Shown here: piece after piece, positions 1 to 5,793 of the stretch
How the letters are laid out: every line of letters starts with the position of its first letter
Numbering within the stretch: the first letter of the stretch is position 1
Assembly: GCA_012036325.1 (NCBI GenBank)
Contig: JAAUPC010000100.1
Span: 1 to 10,729 of the forward strand
DNA from: Paracoccaceae bacterium
Lineage (GTDB): Bacteria > Pseudomonadota > Alphaproteobacteria > Rhodobacterales > Rhodobacteraceae
Length of the DNA: 10,729 bases
Reading direction: 5' to 3'
Notes under the pieces: model-generated
Database searches by the model: none
What the model saw: the letters and a program-made list of their open reading frames with translations, nothing else
Told to the model about the DNA's origin: nothing
Program-made: the position numbers and the translations under genes

Positions 1-180
1 GTTTGTAGATCCCACAGTCGTACGGTTTCATCAAACGAACCTGAGAGGGCCTGGCGTTGATCCGGGCTCCACGCTACGGTGCTCACCCAGTTTGTGTGAC
101 CCTCAAACACGCGCGGCAAATCCCTGTCCTCCAAATCCCACAATCGCAATGCTATTGTCATCGCCACCTGTGAGGACCTG
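1..180 (-). pseudogene. WD40-repeat protein fragment, frameshifted and cut at both ends
   Basis: Read on the minus strand, positions 161 to 1 translate without a stop as about one and a half WD40 blades: a first blade end (LRLWDLED), then VFEGHTNWVSTVAWSPD and SGSFDETVRLWDLQ, i.e. the GH...WD signature twice. WD40 repeats form beta-propellers used as protein-interaction scaffolds. Just before this, 180 to about 151 encodes a matching blade piece (QVLTGGDDNS) in another frame, so about one base is out of register near 145-160. The piece runs off the window at base 1 and stops abruptly where azlC sequence begins at about 181. By hand count it is about 56% GC against about 68% in the next 120 bases. 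I infer foreign or misjoined DNA, not a gene of this locus. Family assignment is firm; the role of the parent protein is unknown. Confidence 0.8.
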
Positions 181-225
181 GCAGGCGGCGCGGTGGCGGC
201 CGTGATGCACCGGGGGCCCGCATGA
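181..225 (+). pseudogene. azlC: azlC C-terminal fragment (branched-chain amino acid exporter, large subunit)
   Basis: Only the last 14 residues and the stop remain in frame: AGGAVAAVMHRGPA followed by TGA at 223-225. A small-residue-rich helix and short basic tail are what the C-terminus of AzlC (the large membrane subunit of the AzlCD exporter) usually looks like. The stop overlaps the azlD start as ATGA, the arrangement normal for azlC-azlD pairs, which is the main support because the piece is too short to recognise alone. The rest of azlC is replaced by the WD40 fragment upstream. The call depends on azlD being correct. Confidence 0.6.
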
Positions 226-521
226 CCGACAGCTTTCCGATCATCCTGGCTGTCATGGCGCTTGCCGCCTTCTTTTGCCGGATCGCCGGGTTCACGCTGA
301 TGCGGTTTGTCCCCGTCTCTGGCCGGGTGGAGGCCGCGCTGCGGGCGACACCGCTTGCGGTGATGGCGGCCATCGCGGTGCTGGCGCTGCAGGCAGGGGG
401 CCTCGCCGAGGCGCTGGCGCTGGCCTTTGTCGTGGGTCTGACGCTGATCCTGCGCAGTGATGTTGCGGCAGCCTTGATGGGTGTGATCGTCGTCGCAGTG
501 CTGCGGTGGGCTGGCATGTGA
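222..521 (+). CDS. azlD: AzlD family branched-chain amino acid transport protein
   Basis: This 99-aa protein is almost entirely hydrophobic, with three to four membrane segments (roughly residues 5-28, 43-60, 62-76 and 80-97). Its length and pattern fit AzlD: an N-terminal helix, a short loop containing LMRFVPVSGRVEAALR, a TPLAVMAAI helix, and a C-terminal pair with LILRSDVAAALMGV. AzlD is the small inner-membrane partner of AzlC; together they export branched-chain amino acids or analogues such as azaleucine in the systems studied. The ATG overlaps the azlC stop (ATGA), implying translational coupling. Because azlC is cut off at base 181, whether a functional pair exists cannot be told from this window. 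Confidence 0.85.
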   Translation: MTDSFPIILAVMALAAFFCRIAGFTLMRFVPVSGRVEAALRATPLAVMAAIAVLALQAGGLAEALALAFVVGLTLILRSDVAAALMGVIVVAVLRWAGM

Positions 522-593
522 CGACATGAGCCTTGCCGAACCCCGCGCGGCTTGGCAGGCTAGACAGTGACGACAGCGAGAGGGATCGGCACC

Positions 594-1139
594 ATGCGGT
601 GGATCGGGACAATTCGGGCTGGGGTGACAGGGCTGGCCCTGATGCTGGCAAGCCTGGCGAATGCGGCGGTGGATTTCGCCGCGATGCCGGTGGGCTGCAG
701 CTGGACCACGCGCTATTCCGACGGACAAGTCCTGACCGAAACCTTCCTTGGCAAAAGCGGGTCCAAATACAAGACCCGGGTGACCGTGGCGGACAATCCC
801 AAGGCGCTGGTGCGGACGATGGTTTATGACAACAAAGGCCGGATGGTCCGCAAGGATTGGGCCGATGGCAATTGGGAAAGCTTCACCCCCTACAGCTGTT
901 TCACCGAAACCGGGGCCTGCACCTACCGCTACAAGAACTCGGACGGGGCGGATCAGAAAATTGCCAGCAAGACCAAGGCGAAAGGCAAGGGCTTTACCGT
1001 CAAGGCCGGGCCGGTGGGCGGGGCCGCCTATCCGGATGAGTATTTCGAGACCGGGGATTACGGGCTGATGACCAAAAACCAGGGCGAGGGCTATTCTGCC
1101 AAGCTGGTCGAGATGCTGAACTGTGGGGCGAGCAGTTAA
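594..1139 (+). CDS. Exported protein of unknown function
   Basis: This 181-aa protein is not one I recognise. It starts with a signal peptide: a basic N-terminus (MRWIGTIR), a hydrophobic core (GVTGLALMLASL), and an ANA-A cleavage site after about residue 24, so it is probably periplasmic. The mature part has four cysteines (GCSW, YSCF, GACTY, LNCG), which could form two disulfides in the periplasm. Its middle is rich in Lys, Tyr and Thr and reads like a small beta-sheet domain. I chose ATG 594 over an in-frame GTG at 567 because GAGAGG lies just upstream of it and the signal peptide then starts properly. It follows azlD by 72 bases and is convergent with the hemolysin III gene, with only 9 bases between them. 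Confidence 0.75.
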   Translation: MRWIGTIRAGVTGLALMLASLANAAVDFAAMPVGCSWTTRYSDGQVLTETFLGKSGSKYKTRVTVADNPKALVRTMVYDNKGRMVRKDWADGNWESFTPYSCFTETGACTYRYKNSDGADQKIASKTKAKGKGFTVKAGPVGGAAYPDEYFETGDYGLMTKNQGEGYSAKLVEMLNCGASS

Positions 1140-1148
1140 GGAAGGGGC

Positions 1149-1799
1149 TTACGCCGTTTGCACCAGCTGCACGGTGACGGCGGCGTAGAAGACCGCGCTG
1201 GCGGCAAGCACGCAGACATGCCAGATCGTGTAGTGAAACGGCAGCCGGTCAAACAGGAAGAATGCCACGCCAAGGGTGTAAAGCAGTCCGCCGGTCACGA
1301 TCAGCGCCATGACGGGGGTGGAGAGGTTGGCGAAAACGTCCCCCCCGGCCAGCAAGCCCGCCCAGCCCATGCCCAGGGCCAGCACCACGGCGGCGATTTT
1401 CGTCCGGTCGGGCGCAAAAGCCCGCAGGGCCGCGCCGATCATCGCGGCGGTCCAAAGCCCGGCCAGAAGCCATGTCGCCTCAGCCCCGGAGAGAAGGGCA
1501 AGGGGCGTGTAGGTGGCGGCGATCAGGCACAGGATGGAGGTGTGATCGAGGCTGCGGAAGATGCGCCGGGGCCGGGGCCGCGTGGTCATGTTGTAAAGCG
1601 CGGAAAAGACCAGCATCGCGATCAGCGCTACCCCGTAAAGTGTGGTTGAAGCGACAGCAGGCGCATCGCCGCGCAGGACAATCGCCAGCGTGATGAGGAC
1701 CGGGACAGCCATCAGCGCCGCGACCACGCCAAGGACATGGACGACAGCATCGCTGATCCATTCGGCGCGGGAATATTCTTGGCGGGCTGGCAGAAGCAT
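1149..1799 (-). CDS. Hemolysin III / PAQR family membrane protein
   Basis: This 216-aa protein has seven predicted membrane helices, the usual size and topology of bacterial hemolysin III proteins (PAQR superfamily, related to adiponectin receptors). Family landmarks are present: E-x3-D-x3-H-x2-G near residues 13-24, LDHTSI...AATYTPLAL in the middle, and IWHVCVL in the last helix. The hydrolase-like zinc ligands of the superfamily are only partly kept: the middle Asp (LDH) and the last His (IWH) remain, but the S-x2-Y-H histidine is Asn (SALYN) and the residue four before the last His is Tyr. The substrate of bacterial members is not established. An upstream in-frame start would add 25 residues with no family counterpart, so ATG 1799 is preferred, although its Shine-Dalgarno is weak. 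Confidence 0.88.
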   Translation of the reverse strand: MLLPARQEYSRAEWISDAVVHVLGVVAALMAVPVLITLAIVLRGDAPAVASTTLYGVALIAMLVFSALYNMTTRPRPRRIFRSLDHTSILCLIAATYTPLALLSGAEATWLLAGLWTAAMIGAALRAFAPDRTKIAAVVLALGMGWAGLLAGGDVFANLSTPVMALIVTGGLLYTLGVAFFLFDRLPFHYTIWHVCVLAASAVFYAAVTVQLVQTA

Positions 1800-1889
1800 G
1801 CGGCAAGGATAGCAGAGGGTGGACCCTGCGCCTATCCGTTGCCGGGGGCAGTTTCGATCAACTTTTCGGGGCATTGGACGGATGGGAAA

Positions 1890-1957
1890 GCGATTTCTTC
1901 AAAGAAATCGCGCCGGAGCCTTTGAAGGCTCCGGTCCGGAATTTTTGAAAATTCCGG
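1890..1957. repeat. Tandem array of three 22-bp palindromes, 23-bp period
   Basis: Three perfect palindromes, each with two 10-bp arms around a 2-base centre, start at 1890, 1913 and 1936, so the period is exactly 23 bp with one spacer base between units. Arms are GCGATTTCTT/AAGAAATCGC, CCGGAGCCTT/AAGGCTCCGG and CCGGAATTTT/AAAATTCCGG. The arm sequences differ between units while pairing is kept, and every centre reads TTCAAA or TTTGAA. They sit between the end of the DUF1244 gene and the start of the hemolysin III gene (both minus strand). On either strand's RNA they would form three stacked hairpins. There is no T-run, so they are not a standard rho-independent terminator. They could be a transcription-end or mRNA-stabilising element or a genome-wide interspersed repeat. 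Confidence 0.9.
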
Positions 1958-1976
1958 GGTGCCCTTGCGGGAAAAG

Positions 1977-2303
1977 TCAGCCTTTGGAGCCGACGTTTTC
2001 GGCAAAGGCCTGCTGGAAGGCGGCCTCTTTGGCGGCGTCAGCCCCGGTCTGGTGCTGGGCCACCCAATCGGCATAGGGCATGCCATAGACAATCTCGCGC
2101 GCGGCGTCCTTGGTCAGGGTGAGCCCCCGTTCAGCCGCCGCTTCCTGATACCAGCGCGACAGGCAGTTGCGGCAAAAGCCGGCCAGGTTCATGAGGTCGA
2201 TGTTCTGCACCTCGGGGCGCTTGTCCAGAAGGTGGTGCATCAGCGCGCGGAAGGCGGCGGCCTCAAGTTCGGTGCGGGTTTGGGGGTCGATCTGGGGGTC
2301 CAT
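1977..2303 (-). CDS. DUF1244 family protein
   Basis: This 108-aa soluble protein carries the conserved DUF1244 core: NIDLMNLAGFCRNCLSRWY around residues 35-55, followed by AREIVYGMPYADWVAQHQ. The two cysteines in FCRNC lie three residues apart and are family-conserved. The family is widespread in proteobacteria and has no established biochemical role that I know of. ATG 2303 is chosen because AGGAG lies 6 bases upstream (2310-2314); a longer reading frame from 2351 adds residues without family support. It lies 44 bases downstream of the LysR gene on the same strand and may be read through from it, but has its own good ribosome-binding site. Confidence 0.88.
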   Translation of the reverse strand: MDPQIDPQTRTELEAAAFRALMHHLLDKRPEVQNIDLMNLAGFCRNCLSRWYQEAAAERGLTLTKDAAREIVYGMPYADWVAQHQTGADAAKEAAFQQAFAENVGSKG

Positions 2304-2347
2304 GGCGGTCTCCTTCACCGGGAAGGTGGGCTGGGCGGCGGGGCGGG

Positions 2348-3310
2348 TCAAGGGCTGGCCGACACCCAGTTGATCCCGCAGACCAGATCCACCAGCCAGG
2401 CGACACCGTTGTCCTGCAAGGCGGCGCGGGTGGTCACGGCGACAATGTTGCTGGCGGCCACCTCAAAGGGCAGTGGCGTGGCGACCAGCCCAAAACGCGC
2501 GCCGTGGGCGGCGATCAGGCTTTGTGGCAGCGACACGACCAGATCACTTTCCGCGGCAAGGAACAGGGCAGAGGTGAAGTTGGGCGCGGTCATTGCGACG
2601 CTTCGGCTGCGCCCAAGTTCGGCCAAGGTGGCATCGGTGGCGACGACCGGGTCGCCCCGGACCGAGACGACAAGATGCCGCGCGGCGCAATAGGTGTCGA
2701 GGGACGGATCACGGGCATAGGGGTGGTTGGGGCGCGTGACGGCCACTAGCCGATCCTCGGCGCCGGACACCGGGCGCGTGGCAAAGCGGGCGGGGCTGGT
2801 GATCCACGGCAAGAGGGCGAGGTCAAGCTCACGGCTTTCGAGCATGGCAAGGACGTGGTCCCAGGGGCCCTCGTCCAGCGACTGGCGGAAGGTCGGAACG
2901 ATGTGCAGGACCGACAGGCCAACCAAGGGCGCGGCACTGGCAAGGCGCGCGGCAAGCGGGGGGCCAAGGGTGCAGAGAAAGGCGTCCCCGGCCCCCAGCC
3001 GGAAGCGGCGGGTCGAGGTGGCGGGGTCGAAGGGTTCCGCGCCCTCAAGGACCTTGCGGACGCCTTGCAGCACCTCGGCGATCCGGGGGGCAAGGTCCAA
3101 CGCGCGGTCGGTCGGGATCATTCCGCGCGGGGTGCGCAGGAAAAGCGGGTCGTTCAACAGCCGCCGCAGCCGGCCAAGGCCGTGACTGACCGCCGAGGGC
3201 GACAGGTTCAGGGCCGCCGCAGCGAGGCCGACATTGCCCTTGGCCAAGACCGTCTCGAACAGGACGAGGAGGTTGAGGTCGGTGCGGGAGAGATCAATCT
3301 GATTCAGCAT
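2348..3310 (-). CDS. LysR family transcriptional regulator
   Basis: This 320-aa protein has the LysR layout. An N-terminal winged helix-turn-helix (residues about 8-67) contains LNLLVLFETVLAKGNVGLAA, NLSPSAVSHGLGRLRRLL and DPLFLRTPRGMIPTDRA. An effector-binding domain (about 95-310) resembles a periplasmic binding protein, with a typical LDLALLPW stretch and a late VSLPQSLIAAHG segment. It binds DNA as a tetramer in this family. It is divergent from the ABM-domain gene at 3426, with 115 bases between the starts and a dyad in that gap, the classic arrangement of a LysR regulator with its target. The inducer cannot be read from the sequence. No clear Shine-Dalgarno precedes ATG 3310. Confidence 0.92.
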   Translation of the reverse strand: MLNQIDLSRTDLNLLVLFETVLAKGNVGLAAAALNLSPSAVSHGLGRLRRLLNDPLFLRTPRGMIPTDRALDLAPRIAEVLQGVRKVLEGAEPFDPATSTRRFRLGAGDAFLCTLGPPLAARLASAAPLVGLSVLHIVPTFRQSLDEGPWDHVLAMLESRELDLALLPWITSPARFATRPVSGAEDRLVAVTRPNHPYARDPSLDTYCAARHLVVSVRGDPVVATDATLAELGRSRSVAMTAPNFTSALFLAAESDLVVSLPQSLIAAHGARFGLVATPLPFEVAASNIVAVTTRAALQDNGVAWLVDLVCGINWVSASP

Positions 3311-3313
3311 GTC

Positions 3314-3339
3314 ACTGAAATTGTATCACTGGATTCAGT
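3314..3339. promoter_or_regulatory. Candidate LysR operator in the divergent promoter region
   Basis: Inverted repeat ACTGAA (3314-3319) and TTCAGT (3334-3339) flanks 14 bases. Inside it, T3321 and A3333 fit the T-N11-A LysR box on nearly the same dyad axis. TCACTG also recurs as a direct repeat at 3312 and 3327. The dyad starts 3 bp upstream of the regulator's start codon, which suits autoregulation plus control of the divergent gene. Inference from position and symmetry only. Confidence 0.5.
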
Positions 3340-3425
3340 TTTCTTAACCGGGGATATGACGGCCCACGGTCCGGTTGGGCGGCTTTCTGCCTTCCACCGG
3401 GCCGCCGATCACAAGGAGACCGACA

Positions 3426-3695
3426 ATGCCAGTCATGATGATTTCGGAAGCGGTCGGGCAGACCCGGCAAGGCTATGACGCCATGGGCGCAGTGCTGTTT
3501 CCGCTGCTGAAAGCCGCAAAAGGGTTCCTTTTGCACAGCTCTCACGAGACCGAGTGCGGCTGGCGGGTCGTGGAGATCTGGGAAGCGCGCGAAGACGCGA
3601 CCCGGTTTTTTGCGACCACTGTTGCCCCCCACCTGCCCGAGGGCATTCGCCCGAAACTGACCTTCACGCCGCTGCACGATCTGGTGGAGGCGTAA
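3426..3695 (+). CDS. Antibiotic biosynthesis monooxygenase (ABM)-like domain protein
   Basis: This 89-aa single-domain protein has the size and pattern of the dimeric alpha/beta-barrel ABM fold: a first strand (PVMMISEAVG), a helix with tyrosine and aromatic residues (GYDAMGAVLFPLLKAAKGFL), a strand pair ending in WRVVEIWEAREDATRFF, and a C-terminal strand. Family members act as cofactor-free monooxygenases, heme or quinone-modifying enzymes or simple ligand binders, so no substrate is claimed. ATG 3426 follows AAGGAG (3413-3418) by 7 bases. It is divergent from a LysR gene that probably controls it, and 51 bases upstream of the DUF924 gene on the same strand, which may share its transcript. 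Confidence 0.72.
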   Translation: MPVMMISEAVGQTRQGYDAMGAVLFPLLKAAKGFLLHSSHETECGWRVVEIWEAREDATRFFATTVAPHLPEGIRPKLTFTPLHDLVEA

Positions 3696-3746
3696 GACTT
3701 TTACAACCGGCGCATGCACGCGCCCGACGCAAGAATGAGGATCAAG

Positions 3747-4325
3747 ATGTTTTTCGACACCACTTTGTCATTGCGCCTGAAGGCGCATATTTCGAACCCC
3801 GGCGCGGTCGCTGCCTTCTGGAAACCGCTGGGCCATGCGGTCTGGTTCGGCAAGGACCCGGTCTTTGACCAGAAATTCCGCCAGGCCTTCATCGCCGAAC
3901 ATGGCGCCGCCGCACGGGGCGAGTTGATGCCCTGGCTTGGCACGCCGGAAGGGGCGCTGTCCTTGGTCATCCTGCTGGACCAGTATCCGCGCAATGCGTT
4001 TCGGGGGACCTCGCGCATGTATGCGACCGACCCCCTGGCGCGGATCGTGGCGGATGCGGCGCTGGAGCTTGGTCATGACCAAGCGGTTGACCCCAGCCTG
4101 TGCGGCTTTTTCTACCTGCCCTTCGCCCATTCCGAGGACTTGCCGGATCAGGACCGGTCGGTCGCGCTTTGCGCCAGCCTGCCAGAGCCTGGGCCAAGCC
4201 ATTCGCGCGGGCATCGTGAAACGATCCAGCGGTTCGGCCGCTTTCCGCATCGCAACCCGATTCTGGGCCGGACGACCACCCAGGAAGAGGCTGACTGGCT
4301 GGCCGCAGGCGGGTTCGCGGGGTGA
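3747..4325 (+). CDS. DUF924 family protein
   Basis: This 192-aa protein matches DUF924 across its length: AVAAFWKPLG and WFGKDPVFDQKF near the N-terminus, LVILLDQYPRNAFRGTSRMYATD in the middle, then LPFAHSEDLPDQDRSVAL and the family-typical IQRFGRFPHRNPILGR near the C-terminus. The fold is all-helical (TPR-like) and the function is not established. Start choice is uncertain: ATG 3747 follows TGAGG by 6 bases; in-frame ATGs at 3735 and 3714 are alternatives, and homologues usually begin only a few residues before the AxFW motif, so the first dozen or so residues here may be extra. It lies downstream of the ABM-like gene and may be cotranscribed with it. Confidence 0.88.
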   Translation: MFFDTTLSLRLKAHISNPGAVAAFWKPLGHAVWFGKDPVFDQKFRQAFIAEHGAAARGELMPWLGTPEGALSLVILLDQYPRNAFRGTSRMYATDPLARIVADAALELGHDQAVDPSLCGFFYLPFAHSEDLPDQDRSVALCASLPEPGPSHSRGHRETIQRFGRFPHRNPILGRTTTQEEADWLAAGGFAG

Positions 4326-4402
4326 GCCATGCATCTGAGCAGATTTGGATCATTGCCCTTCCGTCTGGACGGCGCGGCACAACGACAACTTTCAAAGAGC
4401 AT

Positions 4403-4421
4403 GCGCGCCGGTCAGGCGCGC
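4403..4421 (+). other. Leader hairpin upstream of the 4437 gene
   Basis: GCGCGCC (4403-4409) and GGCGCGC (4415-4421) form a perfect 7-bp stem with loop GGTCA. It ends 1 base before the GGAAAGG ribosome-binding site of the 4437 gene. It could slow upstream transcription or influence initiation. No T-run follows, so it is not a standard terminator. Confidence 0.5.
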
Positions 4422-4436
4422 CGGAAAGGCAAGAGC

Positions 4437-4849
4437 ATGCGGATCAGTGACTTCTGTTTCATCATCGCCGCGACATGCGCCCTGCTGGGCATGGGGCTGG
4501 GCATCTTCATGGGGATTGCGCAGGACTTTACCCTGTCCCCATCGCACGCCCATGTGAACCTGCTGGGATGGGTGACCATGGCGCTTTACGGCCTTTATCA
4601 CCGTGGGATCGGACGGGTCTCTGGGCTGGCGGGTTGGCTGCAGGTGGGCAGCGGCGCGCTTGGTGCGGCGCTGATGGCGGGTGGGCTTGGGCTTTACCTG
4701 TCTGCCGGTCATGACGAAAGGTTTGTGCCTCTCGTCATCGTAGGATGCTTCTGGCGGTGTTTGCGATGTTGATGTTTCTGGGCCTTGTGGTGACCGACAT
4801 GCTTCGCGTGCGGCAGCCGGCCTTCGGGACGACGGTCCACTCCGGTTAA
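4437..4849 (+). pseudogene. Small HAH-motif membrane protein gene with a single-base frameshift
   Basis: The first 102 codons encode a membrane protein: helix 1 (CFIIAATCALLGMGLGIFMG), then SPSHAHVNLLGWVTMALYGLYHR, whose H-A-H-x-N-L-x-G-W stretch recurs in small alphaproteobacterial membrane proteins resembling a piece of heme-copper oxidase subunit I, then a third helix. The frame then reads GCFWRCLRC and stops at 4772. The alternative frame from 4745 reads MLLAVFAMLMFLGLVVTDMLR..., a good fourth helix, ending at TAA 4847-4849. One extra base after GG at 4743-4744 would join the two into a 137-aa four-helix protein. Start ATG 4437 follows GGAAAGG by 7 bases. Either a real inactivating deletion or a sequence error; biochemical role unknown. 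Confidence 0.75.
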
Positions 4850-4864
4850 CGAAGGGGCCGTTGC

Positions 4865-4899
4865 GACGCCGGGGCTTTTCCCCCTTAGGCCCCGGCGTC
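4865..4899. terminator. Strong hairpin between convergent genes, likely bidirectional terminator
   Basis: GACGCCGGGGC (4865-4875) and GCCCCGGCGTC (4889-4899) form a perfect 11-bp GC-rich stem with a 13-base loop. The stop codon of the minus-strand amidohydrolase (4885-4887) lies in the loop and its last codons form one arm. It lies just past the end of the plus-strand 4437 gene. No T-tract follows directly on either strand, so efficiency as an intrinsic terminator is uncertain. Confidence 0.55.
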
Positions 4900-5619
4900 A
4901 CTTGCCGCTTTTTCAAGAATCGGGGCCAGACGCGCAGCCCAGTGGGCCTGCTGATCAGGCGTTTCGATCAGGTCATTTCTCAGCTCGATCAAGGTATTGT
5001 GCCGACCACGGCGCAAGGCGTGGCGGTCGATCGCATCGCCGGGCAGATGGCCGGAATAGGGTTCATTGTCGCCGATGCACAGGTCGGATTCGGCCCGCAG
5101 CCGGGCGATCAGGGCTTTGGACAGCCGGTCATCCAAATGGCTGTGAAGAACACCCACATGCCAGGGCCGGGGCGGACGGCCGCGCAGGCAAGGCGTGAAG
5201 GAATGGATCGCCACGATCACCCGCTGTGGATGGAGCGCCGCAAGCCGCGCATAGGCGGCGTGATAGGGGCGGTAGAGACGGTCAAGCCGGTCCTCAACCG
5301 CTGCGGGGGTGATGTGGCGGTTGGCCGGGATGATCGTGCCGTCATAAAGCTGCATGACCAGGGTCGGGTCATCCTCACCCCGGTTGGGGTCGATCACCAG
5401 GCGGCTGAAATGTGAACAGATCACCGGGCTGTCGAGGTGCTGGCCCAAAGCCCGCGCAAGGCCTGCGGCACCGACATCCCAGGCGATGTGGCGGGCCATG
5501 TCCGCCGCGGGAATGCCAAGCGAGCCACCGTTCACCCAGTCGGGCACGTGGTTCGAGGCATGGTCGCAAGTGACCAGAAAGCGGCCGGGGCGGTCATCTC
5601 CATCAATGTGGAAGGGCAC
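4885..5619 (-). CDS. N-formylglutamate amidohydrolase family protein
   Basis: This 244-aa protein matches the N-formylglutamate amidohydrolase (FGase) family, zinc enzymes that hydrolyse N-formyl-L-glutamate to formate and glutamate at the end of histidine degradation. Landmarks: LVTCDHASNHVPDW near the N-terminus, MARHIAWDVGAAG, SRLVIDPNRGEDD, VIVAIHSFTP with a likely metal-binding His, and a C-terminal NTLIELRNDLI. No hut genes are nearby, so the true substrate may be another formyl or acyl amino acid. The frame is open to an ATG at 5763, but homologues begin right before PFHIDG-DRP; GTG 5619 with AGG 7 bases upstream fits that and leaves a 174-base divergent spacer to pyruvate kinase. Start confidence is moderate. 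Confidence 0.85.
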   Translation of the reverse strand: MPFHIDGDDRPGRFLVTCDHASNHVPDWVNGGSLGIPAADMARHIAWDVGAAGLARALGQHLDSPVICSHFSRLVIDPNRGEDDPTLVMQLYDGTIIPANRHITPAAVEDRLDRLYRPYHAAYARLAALHPQRVIVAIHSFTPCLRGRPPRPWHVGVLHSHLDDRLSKALIARLRAESDLCIGDNEPYSGHLPGDAIDRHALRRGRHNTLIELRNDLIETPDQQAHWAARLAPILEKAASDAGA

Positions 5620-5721
5620 GGGGGAACCTGTCTTCGGGATGCTTGCCCCATCCTTACGGTCGTTCTGCACCTGATGCCAGCAACCAGCGCCCGAAAGCCG
5701 ATGGCAAGCGGCGGGAAAGCG

Positions 5722-5750
5722 TTGCGGCAGCCTGCGGATTGCGCCATAAG
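5722..5750 (+). promoter_or_regulatory. Candidate promoter for pyruvate kinase
   Basis: TTGCGG (5722-5727) and CATAAG (5745-5750) are spaced by 17 bases, in the spacer between the divergent amidohydrolase and pyruvate kinase genes and about 45 bases before the start codon. The match to a sigma-70 type promoter is partial. Confidence 0.3.
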
Positions 5751-5781
5751 GCACGCGGCCCACATGAACCGAAATTTAAGC

Positions 5782-5787
5782 AGGAGG
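5782..5787 (+). promoter_or_regulatory. Ribosome-binding site deciding the pyruvate kinase start
   Basis: AGGAGG is followed immediately by ATG 5788 and, 6 bases further, by the in-frame ATG 5794. Only the second has workable spacing, so translation is placed at 5794, which also gives the family-typical N-terminus MRRHRNVKIVATLGPAS. Confidence 0.85.
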
Positions 5788-5793
5788 ATGGCG

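Noticed and set aside
1890..1957. CRISPR array or ordinary terminator
   Set aside because: The repeats are adjacent palindromes with a one-base gap and no spacers, and no cas genes are present. No T-run follows on either strand.
1959..2693. Plus-strand frame of 244 codons opposite the DUF1244 and LysR genes
   Set aside because: It spans two clear minus-strand genes and shows no domain.
4140..4230. Suspected frameshift in the DUF924 gene around LPEPGPSHSRGHRE
   Set aside because: The same frame continues into the family motif RFGRFPHRN, and this loop is variable in the family.
4329..4436. N-terminal extension of the 4437 membrane protein from ATG 4329
   Set aside because: The extra 36 residues are polar and basic without a motif, and ATG 4437 has its own ribosome-binding site.
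5620..5763. N-terminal extension of the amidohydrolase to ATG 5763
   Set aside because: The extra residues do not match the family, which starts just before PFHIDG, and the extension would consume the divergent promoter region of pyk.
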